Assembly (NCBI GenBank): GCA_958444395.1
Contig: CAUCOL010000070.1
Coordinates: forward strand, 1-8,221
Direction: 5' to 3'
Origin: an uncultured Lachnospiraceae bacterium
GTDB taxonomy: Bacteria > Bacillota > Clostridia > Lachnospirales > Lachnospiraceae
Length of the DNA: 8,221 bases
This document shows positions 1 through 5,906 of this stretch, piece after piece. The notes under the pieces are model-generated. The model saw only the letters and a list, made by a program, of their open reading frames with translations. It did not search any database and had not been told where the DNA came from. Within the stretch, counting starts at the first letter, position 1. Every line of letters starts with the position of its first letter. The position numbers and the translations under genes are program-made.

Positions 1-738
1 TCGACCAGACTGATATTGAACGAAATGATGTGGGAACCATTGTCCTGCATAGAGAGTACCGGTTCCATTGGAAACGTTCACCTGTGCATCTGTAATCTTT
101 AACTTCTTATCTACTTCAAATATCAAAACCGCTTCCCGGCTCTTTCCTGCCGGAATCGTCCCCTGATAGTACTGCAGGTCCTCCTGCAGGATCGTCATCA
201 ACGGACTGCCGACTGTATTTCCATCCACTGACAGCTGATAGTCAAATCCCTTTTTATTCATATTGACCTTCCGGTCAGACGAGGATGTATTCTTAATCCG
301 GAACTTTACAATGAAAAGCCTTTTTCCTGACCTGGCACTCACCGATGCGTACGCTGTTCCATACGTATTCTTCAATTCATACGTCTGCGGAGTCACACGG
401 ATCCCCTGTACATTCACAACATCCTTTACATCTACATAGGTCTCACCTGCCGGCTCTGCCGAAGAAGCTGTGTCCGATTCGGTCTGCTGCGCTGGATCTG
501 TACCGCTCTGTGTCTGCGTCGGCGCAGGAGCGATCGTAGGTTCCGGCGTAGGAGTCGCTGTCAGAATGCTTCTGTCATAATCCAGCATCTTTCCATATTC
601 ACTGTCGTTCTTTAAGATCAAACCCGCCATATACTCTGCTTCCAGATCATTATTCACACGGCTCAGATCCGGTCCGCTGCTGCATCCGGTCAACAGCATC
701 CCTGCCGCAATGATTGCTATACAGAATCTTTTTCTCAT
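1..738 (-). CDS. Surface lipoprotein with Pro/Thr linker and DUF4352-like beta domain (C-terminus beyond window)
   Basis: The frame is open from ATG at 738 to the window edge, 246 codons with no stop, so the C-terminus is missing. Residues 1-19 form a lipoprotein signal: MRKR, a hydrophobic stretch, then lipobox LTGC with Cys19 as the predicted lipidation site. Residues about 60-98 are a low-complexity Pro/Thr/Gln/Ser linker (TPTPEPTIAPAPTQTQ) typical of surface-tethered proteins. Residues about 105-245 alternate like an immunoglobulin-type beta sandwich, with FIVKFRIKNTSSS and later TIPAGKSREAVLIFEV. That resembles the DUF4352/DUF5067 class of secreted Gram-positive domains; this is family-level recall, not a search. 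GAGG lies 6 nt upstream of ATG738. An in-frame ATG at 750 would add MRQT but has poorer ribosome-site spacing. It follows the sensor kinase by 152 nt without an obvious terminator between, so it may be co-transcribed or a target of the two-component system. Molecular function unknown. Confidence 0.8.
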   Translation of the reverse strand, partial: MRKRFCIAIIAAGMLLTGCSSGPDLSRVNNDLEAEYMAGLILKNDSEYGKMLDYDRSILTATPTPEPTIAPAPTQTQSGTDPAQQTESDTASSAEPAGETYVDVKDVVNVQGIRVTPQTYELKNTYGTAYASVSARSGKRLFIVKFRIKNTSSSDRKVNMNKKGFDYQLSVDGNTVGSPLMTILQEDLQYYQGTIPAGKSREAVLIFEVDKKLKITDAQVNVSNGTGTLYAGQWFPHHFVQYQSGR

Positions 739-769
739 AGTCTGCCTCATTTCCTGATACCATACCAAT

Positions 770-801
770 ATTCTATATGCTATCGTACCATATTTTGCTA
801 A
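770..801 (-). promoter_or_regulatory. Weak candidate promoter for the lipoprotein gene
   Basis: On the minus strand TTAGCA (796-801, 4/6 match to TTGACA) is followed after 18 nt by TATAGA (772-777), which overlaps TAGAAT (770-775, 5/6 match to TATAAT). Transcription would start about 25-30 nt before ATG738. Both boxes are poor and the region is AT-rich, so this is only a candidate. Read-through from the kinase gene is equally possible. Confidence 0.2.
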
Positions 802-814
802 TTTTCGCAATGCT

Positions 815-826
815 GATACCGGTATC
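815..826. promoter_or_regulatory. Perfect 12-bp palindrome GATACCGGTATC, operator-like
   Basis: A perfect 12-base dyad lies between the kinase and the lipoprotein gene, 13 nt upstream of the weak -35-like box at 796-801, where an activator might bind. A separate pair of overlapping small inverted repeats, CCGG-CA-CCGG (850-859) and GGCTG/CAGCC (858-873), lies nearer the kinase stop. Neither is followed by a T-run, so they are not convincing terminators. No regulator can be assigned. Confidence 0.25.
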
Positions 827-890
827 TCATAAACTAAATTCCCGTCGATCCGGCACCGGCTGATTCAACAGCCCCCTTCCCTGCAGGCAG

Positions 891-2465
891 TTAATTCTGC
901 TTGTCGAGATCAAACCAGAATTCCACACCGTCCTCACGATTTACCACACCGCACTGCTGGTTCATCGATTCCACAATTGCTTTCACGATCGACAGTCCGA
1001 TGCCGCTGCCGCCATATTCTCTGGTGCGTGCCTTATCTACTTTATAGAATTTGATCCAGATCTTATCCAGATCTTCCTCCGGGATCTGCTGTCCCGTGTT
1101 AAACACCTTAAGCCGAACCACCTCTTTACGATCCTCCAGTGATACAACGATCCTTTTTTCTCCATCAACATGATTGATCGCATTGCTGATATAGTTTGTA
1201 ATCACTTCTTCGACCATATATTCATCCGCCCAGACATAGACCGGATCATGCTCTTCCAGAATGATGGATGCCGATTTCTGCTCTGCCAGAAGCATTGCAG
1301 ACTGTATGACAGACTGTGCCACCTGTACCAGCTCAAACCGTTCAAAAGACACCTGATTATTTCCAAATTCTATCTGATTTAATGTCAGCAGTTTTTTGAC
1401 CATTTTATTCATTTTGGCAGCTTCATCCATGATTACCTCGCAGTAAAACTCTCTGCTTTCTCTGTCATCGTTGATATTATCATGCAGTCCTTCCGCATAC
1501 CCCTGGATCAGGGCGATCGGGGTTTTTAATTCATGCGAAACATTGGACAAAAATTCCTTTCGCATCTCATCAATCTGGATCTTATTCTCAATATCCTTCT
1601 GCAGCTCATTATTGGCCGACTTCAACTCTGAGATCGTCTCCTCCAGCTGCTCCGACAACGCATTAATGCTGTGCCCCAACATGCCAATCTCATCCTGCGT
1701 GGTCACCGGGTATTTCGCATCAAAATCCAGATCCGCCATCCTTCTGGCAATCTCTGTCATACGCTGGATCGGTCTGGTAAAATTGTTACTGATAAAAAGA
1801 AGCAGCACCAGTCCGAGCAGGATCGCTCCCACTCCGATATATGTCAGGAAGCGGTTCGATATCCTGACATTTTCACGGATGCTCTGAAAGTTCGTTCTTG
1901 AATAAATATATTGTCCCGTACCCAGTTGTCCAAAGAGTTCCAGATAAAAGGAACCTATCTTCTCGTCAAACACCTTATACACATAATATGACTTTCCGGA
2001 TCGCATCAGCTCTTTTCCCGGCATCTTGTCCCTTCCGTTGACCATATTCGTCACATAATCCAGGGTTTTTTCCTGTACCTCCTGCAGCTGCCGTTCGCTG
2101 ACCGTATCGGAACTGGGATAATAAAATGTATAGTACAGTTTTCCCAGAAAATTATTGATCTGAAACAGGTATGAGCTGCTGGAACTATTCGCAGACATCG
2201 CCTCCAGCTTTAAAAGGCTTTCCTCTGTCAGAGACTGTCCGGAACCATCCTTCATATTCTCATCCTTGCTTACGATCTCATCAATCTTATGAAAAGAATC
2301 TGACAGCGCCTGCACTTTACTATACTGATAGTAACCTGGCAAAAACACCTGGTTCATGACCCAGCAGCCTAGTATCGTTATAGCCAGCAGTCCGGTCAAC
2401 GTAAGTACCAGTTTCGTCTTAACGGACGGATGCCGCTTTCTCTTTCCTTTTAACTCCATACGCAT
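891..2465 (-). CDS. Membrane sensor histidine kinase (HAMP-HisKA-HATPase), partner of the adjacent response regulator
   Basis: A 524-residue sensor kinase. Order: basic N-terminus (1-18); membrane segment about 19-42; extracytoplasmic sensor region about 43-205 with no recognised domain; second membrane segment about 206-227; HAMP linker about 228-281 (RPIQRMTEIARRMADLDF); a helical stretch; the dimerisation/phosphoacceptor domain with H-box FLSNVSHELKTPIALIQGYA, where His311 is the predicted phosphorylated residue; then the ATP-binding domain with N-box TNYISNAINH (423-432), G1 VFNTGQQIPEEDL (454-466), F-box WIKFYKVD (470-477) and G2 GGSGIGLSIVKAI (485-497). All catalytic motifs are present, so it should be active. 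NTG in the G1 box instead of DxG is common in VanS-like kinases. ATG2465 has GAGG 8 nt upstream. It begins 71 nt after the regulator gene and is almost certainly its cognate kinase. The signal sensed is unknown. Confidence 0.95.
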   Translation of the reverse strand: MRMELKGKRKRHPSVKTKLVLTLTGLLAITILGCWVMNQVFLPGYYQYSKVQALSDSFHKIDEIVSKDENMKDGSGQSLTEESLLKLEAMSANSSSSSYLFQINNFLGKLYYTFYYPSSDTVSERQLQEVQEKTLDYVTNMVNGRDKMPGKELMRSGKSYYVYKVFDEKIGSFYLELFGQLGTGQYIYSRTNFQSIRENVRISNRFLTYIGVGAILLGLVLLLFISNNFTRPIQRMTEIARRMADLDFDAKYPVTTQDEIGMLGHSINALSEQLEETISELKSANNELQKDIENKIQIDEMRKEFLSNVSHELKTPIALIQGYAEGLHDNINDDRESREFYCEVIMDEAAKMNKMVKKLLTLNQIEFGNNQVSFERFELVQVAQSVIQSAMLLAEQKSASIILEEHDPVYVWADEYMVEEVITNYISNAINHVDGEKRIVVSLEDRKEVVRLKVFNTGQQIPEEDLDKIWIKFYKVDKARTREYGGSGIGLSIVKAIVESMNQQCGVVNREDGVEFWFDLDKQN

Positions 2466-2536
2466 CGTTTTTCCCTCATTTCATCAGAAAAGTTCAGACA
2501 GCTCATAAACCTGAAAGCTGCCTGCTATAGATTCCA

Positions 2537-3217
2537 TCAATCCTGGGATACCTCAAACTTATACCCCATTCCCCAGATGGTCTTTATATATTTTCCTTTG
2601 TCTCCCAGTTTGCTTCTGAGCTTCTTTACATGTGTATCAATTGTTCTGGCATCTCCAAAATAATCGTAATTCCACACATTGTTTAAAATACGTTCTCTGG
2701 ATAATGCCACTCCCTGATTCGTCACAAAATAGGTAAGCAGTTCAAACTCCTTAAAACTCAGCTCGATCGGCTGTCCGTCAATCTTGACCTCATGGGCCGC
2801 CTGATCGATCTGCAGACCACCAATCTCCTTAATTCCCTCATCCAGTGCATTCGTCCGGCGAAGGATTGCTTCCACGCGCGCTACCAGAATCTTCGGACTA
2901 AACGGCTTGGAGATATATTCATCCACACCGAGTTCAAACCCAAGAAGCTCATCCTTTTCATCACTTTTGGCTGTCAGCATGATGATCGGTACCTGTGAGT
3001 ATTTTCGTATCTCACGGCACGCCTCCCAACCATCCATCTTCGGCATCATAACATCCAGAATGATCAGTGCAATGTCTTTATTCTCATAAAATGTATCGAC
3101 CGCTTCCTCTCCGTTTCCAGCTTCCAATACATCAAAATTCTTCTTCACCAGAAAGTCCTTGACCAGTTTTCGCATACGCTGCTCATCATCAACCACCAGA
3201 ATTTTAAGCTGTTCCAT
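2537..3217 (-). CDS. OmpR/PhoB-family response regulator
   Basis: A 226-residue DNA-binding response regulator of full family length. The receiver domain occupies about 4-117: acidic pair Asp10-Asp11, phosphoacceptor Asp55 in LIILDVMMPKMDGWE, Thr82 in IIMLTAK, Tyr101 and Lys104 in DEYISKPFSP. The winged-helix output domain spans about 128-223, with FKEFELLTYFVTN, a recognition region around DARTIDTHVKKLRSKL and the closing hairpin IWGMGYKFE. It is expected to receive phosphate from His311 of the neighbouring kinase and to bind direct repeats near target promoters; the regulon cannot be read from the window. The ribosome site is close to ideal (AGGAGGT at 3225-3231, 7 nt before ATG). The gene starts 23 nt after the upstream membrane-protein stop, which argues for co-transcription. 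It resembles VanR/PhoB-type regulators generally, and I cannot name an ortholog. Confidence 0.95.
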   Translation of the reverse strand: MEQLKILVVDDEQRMRKLVKDFLVKKNFDVLEAGNGEEAVDTFYENKDIALIILDVMMPKMDGWEACREIRKYSQVPIIMLTAKSDEKDELLGFELGVDEYISKPFSPKILVARVEAILRRTNALDEGIKEIGGLQIDQAAHEVKIDGQPIELSFKEFELLTYFVTNQGVALSRERILNNVWNYDYFGDARTIDTHVKKLRSKLGDKGKYIKTIWGMGYKFEVSQD

Positions 3218-3240
3218 TTGACCAACCTCCTGTCATCTAT

Positions 3241-3819
3241 TTACTTTGCCAGCTTTTCTTCTCTCTGCTGCAGATCCTTTTCTTTCTCATCCAGTTGTTT
3301 CTGCCATGTCTCCATTTCATCGACAACTTCATTCCGGATCTGTGTTTTATAATCTGTAAAATACGTAAATACGGAATATTTTGAAAAGTACGTTATAACA
3401 AACATCGCCAGGATCATTGCGATCAGGACTGCGATCAGAATATTTTTTATCTTCTGATTTGCTGCCAGGTTCTCATACGCCGCTTTATAGGTCTGCATTT
3501 TCTTCTGATCGGCGCTCTTATCCGAGCGAACCACCTGTACCTGCTGACTCACCACCGGAATCGGTGCCAGTGTTTCCTCCGAAACGATCCTGCTTCCGAT
3601 CAGTCTCCTGCGGATATTATGCAGAAACTGCTGTCCGATGATCGTCTGAAAGGCATTTTTATCAATCGAACGATTATACAGCTTTAATAACGCTTTCATA
3701 TCTGCCGAGTCTGTATTTGCGGTTACATACGCTATCGTTTCTTTTTCTTTTTTGGCACGCTTATATTCACTCTCTGACGCAAAACGGTATCCGTCCAAAA
3801 TGTACTCTTTTTTCACCAT
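3241..3819 (-). CDS. Unrecognised single-pass membrane protein with C-terminal coiled coil
   Basis: A 192-residue protein that I cannot assign to a named family. Residues 1-120 are hydrophilic and probably cytoplasmic, opening with a compact MVKKEYILDGYRFASESEYK motif followed by a Lys/Glu-rich helix. Residues about 126-145 form one strong membrane helix (ILIAVLIAMILAMFVITYF). Residues about 160-192 are Glu/Lys/Gln-rich with heptad spacing and look like a coiled coil. There is no cleavable signal or lipobox. GGAGG lies 7 nt before ATG3819, a good start. It lies 75 nt after the foldase gene and 23 nt before the response regulator, so it is probably translated from the same message as the two-component system and may be an accessory or scaffold. 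That role is inferred from position only. The DGYRF-type N-terminus seems familiar from Lachnospiraceae hypothetical proteins, but I cannot confirm it. Confidence 0.8.
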   Translation of the reverse strand: MVKKEYILDGYRFASESEYKRAKKEKETIAYVTANTDSADMKALLKLYNRSIDKNAFQTIIGQQFLHNIRRRLIGSRIVSEETLAPIPVVSQQVQVVRSDKSADQKKMQTYKAAYENLAANQKIKNILIAVLIAMILAMFVITYFSKYSVFTYFTDYKTQIRNEVVDEMETWQKQLDEKEKDLQQREEKLAK

Positions 3820-3894
3820 GCGATGCCCTCCCTTCTTTGCAGCAGCATCTCATAGCCTGTCTTACGAACAGATTACAGATACTATTCTACAACA

Positions 3895-4986
3895 TTATTC
3901 TGTATATTCTGTGTTCGATGCGATCCATTCTTTCACTTTTTTCATCAAACACTGGTTGTTCAAGTATGATTTCTTTGCTTTTTCATATGCCTCTTTGGAA
4001 TCATAGGCTTCTTCATTATAAGAATATTCTTCCTCCAGCAGTGCTACATATTCTTTCTGCGTATATTGAATATTTTCTTTCTGCGCGATCGCCTGTGCAA
4101 TCAGATATTCCTTCGCCGTGTCCTTTGCCAGAGACGGAAGATCCGACTGGATAAATGCTTCCTCGCTGTCGTAGCCAAAGGATGTAAAGACCTCCTCTTT
4201 ACTACAGCCATAAACATCCGCCATATCATAGTACCCCTGCAGTACCTCTTCCTTTGCATCCTCCAGCATCTTCTTCGGATATTTCTTCACCTTGCAGTCT
4301 GCCACAACGTCACTCCAGACTGTTTCGTCTTTTGCTTCTTCATTTTCCTTCTGAAGCTTTTTCGTCAGATGTGCATTATACTCTTCTACCGTCTTATATT
4401 TGTCGGAGATCGACTGTACGAACGCATCATTGTATTCCGGCTTGATCTCATCTCCACAGATATACTGCACTGTCACATGAAATTCCACATTCTGTCCATC
4501 AATGGATGCATCCCCGTACGTTCCATCCGGTACCGCCAGTGTAAATACGGCTGTCTCCCTGGTCTGCGTACCGATCAGATTGGACTCAAAGCCATCCAGC
4601 CAGTCTCCGGAACCAATCTCTACATAATCACTTCCACAGGTAGCATCGATCTTGGCACCGTTGACATACCCCTCAAAATCAGCATATACCATATCACCAT
4701 CCTGTACCGTCCCGCTCTGCTGTTCATACTCTGTATGATCCTCCAGAACGCTGTCGATCTCCGTCTGCAGATCTTCCTGTGTCACTGCCAGCGACTCCTT
4801 TCTGCCGATGTACTGACCAAGCGTTACGTATCTTGACGGATTTGATATACTTCCATCCCTGATGCTCTTATTTCTGACAATGCATACTGCTGCAATCACA
4901 ACAGCCAGAGCGATCCCGAGGATCACCACCGCCGGAATCCATTTTTTCTTTCCACTGACTGCCGTCACTTTTTTCTTTTTACTCAT
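3895..4986 (-). CDS. Membrane-anchored trigger-factor-like FKBP peptidyl-prolyl isomerase/chaperone
   Basis: A 363-residue protein. It has a Lys-rich N-terminus, one membrane segment at about 17-37 and no normal lipobox (Cys35 is preceded by Val), so N-in/C-out anchoring is expected. Residues about 95-176 match the FKBP-type isomerase domain of trigger factor: GDMVYADFEGYVNG, then IGSGDWLDGFESNLIG (124-139) and VEFHVTVQYI (167-176). From about 183 the helical trigger-factor C-terminal chaperone region follows: PEYNDAFVQSISDKYKTVEE, and later KENIQYTQKEYVALLEEEY. The N-terminal ribosome-binding domain of true trigger factor is absent and a membrane anchor takes its place. This suggests protein folding outside the membrane, analogous to the parvulin PrsA but with an FKBP fold. 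Start ATG4986 is 3 nt after the HAD stop with only a weak GGAAAG ribosome site, so translational coupling is likely. Isomerase activity is inferred, not shown. Confidence 0.85.
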   Translation of the reverse strand: MSKKKKVTAVSGKKKWIPAVVILGIALAVVIAAVCIVRNKSIRDGSISNPSRYVTLGQYIGRKESLAVTQEDLQTEIDSVLEDHTEYEQQSGTVQDGDMVYADFEGYVNGAKIDATCGSDYVEIGSGDWLDGFESNLIGTQTRETAVFTLAVPDGTYGDASIDGQNVEFHVTVQYICGDEIKPEYNDAFVQSISDKYKTVEEYNAHLTKKLQKENEEAKDETVWSDVVADCKVKKYPKKMLEDAKEEVLQGYYDMADVYGCSKEEVFTSFGYDSEEAFIQSDLPSLAKDTAKEYLIAQAIAQKENIQYTQKEYVALLEEEYSYNEEAYDSKEAYEKAKKSYLNNQCLMKKVKEWIASNTEYTE

Positions 4987-4989
4987 CTC

Positions 4990-5667
4990 TTACTTTCCAT
5001 CACTTTCCTGATTCTTTCTGATACAGTCCGGTATCTCATCAACTGTATGTACGATATAGTCGGCTCCCGCTTCTTCGAGCTCTCCCGGCTGTGCAAAACC
5101 ATAATAGACGCCCATCGATGCGATTCCCATTGCTTTTGCCCCTATTATATCATGCTTTCTGTCACCAATCATCAGAGTCTCTTTCTTCTCCTCCTCTGAC
5201 AGATCCAGTCTGCGAAACACCTCTGCGATCACATCTTTTTTATTATTTCGTTCTCCGTTATGCAGACTTCCCACCACCTCATCAAAATACGGCATCAGAT
5301 GAAAATGCTGCAATATACGTAAGGAGTAATCTTCCGGCTTGGAGGTTGCGAGCGAAATCACAGCCCCTTCTTTCTTCAGTTCCGCCAGAACCTGCCCGAT
5401 CCCCTCATAGGTTTTGTTTTCAAAAAGACCGATCACTCCATAGCGTTCCCTGTACTTTACCACAGCACGTGCCGCTTCTTCCGGTGTCATTCCTGTAATC
5501 TCCTGAAATCCGTCAATCAGAGGCGGTCCTATAAAACGAAGCAGTTCTTTCCTGTCATTTAGTTCTCTTCCGGCATCCTTTAATGCATATTGTACACAGT
5601 TTATGATTCCCTCACTGGAATCCGTCAATGTCCCATCCAAATCAAACAAAAGATATTTCCACTTCAT
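4990..5667 (-). CDS. HAD-superfamily phosphatase, phosphoglycolate phosphatase / 5'-nucleotidase-like
   Basis: A 225-residue haloacid-dehalogenase hydrolase, subfamily IA, of normal length. Motif I is FDLDGT with nucleophile Asp9 and general acid/base Asp11. A helical cap follows at about 15-85 (RFIGPPLIDGFQEITGMTPEE). Motif II is ATSKP with Thr108/Ser109. The motif III lysine is at about 143-144 (NNKKDVI). Motif IV is IGDRKHDIIGAKAMG with Asp169 and Asp173 binding magnesium. The FIGPPL and GDRKHD signatures fit the branch often annotated as phosphoglycolate phosphatase or HAD 5'-nucleotidase; the true substrate cannot be read from sequence. It is cytoplasmic. ATG5667 has AGGA only 2 nt upstream and a second AAGGAAGGA 13 nt upstream, so initiation may be weak. 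It is the first gene of the long downstream cluster and is followed 3 nt later by the foldase gene. Confidence 0.9.
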   Translation of the reverse strand: MKWKYLLFDLDGTLTDSSEGIINCVQYALKDAGRELNDRKELLRFIGPPLIDGFQEITGMTPEEAARAVVKYRERYGVIGLFENKTYEGIGQVLAELKKEGAVISLATSKPEDYSLRILQHFHLMPYFDEVVGSLHNGERNNKKDVIAEVFRRLDLSEEEKKETLMIGDRKHDIIGAKAMGIASMGVYYGFAQPGELEEAGADYIVHTVDEIPDCIRKNQESDGK

Positions 5668-5710
5668 ATTCCTACCGAATCCTTCCTTTTTGACCTATCT
5701 ATCTAATCCT

Positions 5711-5739
5711 ATCTTATCGTATTTTCTGAATGGGTGCAA
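5711..5739 (-). promoter_or_regulatory. Weak candidate promoter for the HAD-led cluster
   Basis: Minus-strand TTGCAC (5734-5739) and TAAGAT (5711-5716) are separated by 17 nt, just downstream of the terminator at 5752-5781 and about 45 nt before ATG5667. The -35 match is poor (3/6) and the -10 moderate (4/6). The main support is position: a new promoter is expected after a good terminator. Confidence 0.35.
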
Positions 5740-5751
5740 CCAAAATCCGTA

Positions 5752-5781
5752 TAAAGAAAAAGAGCCTGGGAAGGCTCTTTT
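5752..5781 (-). terminator. Rho-independent terminator after the aspartokinase gene
   Basis: A perfect 10-bp stem (5758-5767 with 5772-5781) closes a 4-nt loop. On the minus strand the 3' arm AGGCTCTTTT runs into TCTTT, giving the U-rich tail. On the plus strand the stem ends in only four T then CTCGG, so it acts mainly on minus-strand transcripts. It lies about 125 nt beyond the aspartokinase stop and just before the HAD cluster, so it should separate the two units. Confidence 0.9.
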
Positions 5782-5784
5782 CTC

Positions 5785-5856
5785 GGATAACTTTACATTA
5801 TCCAGCGTATAATAGGGTGGGAGTAGAAAGTTTTCACTTTCCAACTCTTATATTAT
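5785..5856 (-). other. Structured intergenic segment between aspartokinase and its terminator (possible 3'UTR RNA)
   Basis: Three small inverted repeats stand in series before the terminator. GGATAA/TTATCC (5785-5790 with 5798-5803) closes a 7-nt loop. GAAAGT/ACTTTC (5826-5831 with 5836-5841) closes a GAAA tetraloop on the minus strand. An outer ATAATA/TATTAT pair (5809-5814 with 5851-5856) encloses that hairpin together with an unpaired TACTCCCACCC segment. With the terminator this could form a compact folded RNA. I do not recognise a known riboswitch core, and AT-rich DNA gives short repeats easily. Confidence 0.35.
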
Positions 5857-5906
5857 CAAATAAATATGTCCATTCTGTGACCTGTCTGTTACATTTTTCG
5901 ACAAAA

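Noticed and set aside
850..873. Terminator after the histidine kinase
   Set aside because: The small dyads there are not followed by a T-run on either strand.
1471..1887. Plus-strand 138-residue open frame
   Set aside because: It is the mirror of the histidine-kinase coding region, without homology that I recognise.
4066..4836. Plus-strand 256-residue open frame
   Set aside because: It is antisense to the foldase gene, has no ribosome site or recognisable domain and is Cys/Leu/Ile-rich as expected of a shadow frame.
4882..4884. Lipobox cysteine (Cys35) in the foldase
   Set aside because: The preceding residues are Ala-Ala-Val, with Val at -1 where Gly/Ala/Ser is needed, so a plain membrane anchor is more likely.
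5808..5813. Plus-strand TATAAT as a promoter
   Set aside because: No acceptable -35 at 16-18 nt and no plus-strand gene downstream.
5784..5860. Purine-riboswitch-like core (CTTTCTAC near a GATAATAT stretch)
   Set aside because: The conserved second loop and closing P1 sequence are missing and the segment follows a stop codon rather than preceding a purine gene.
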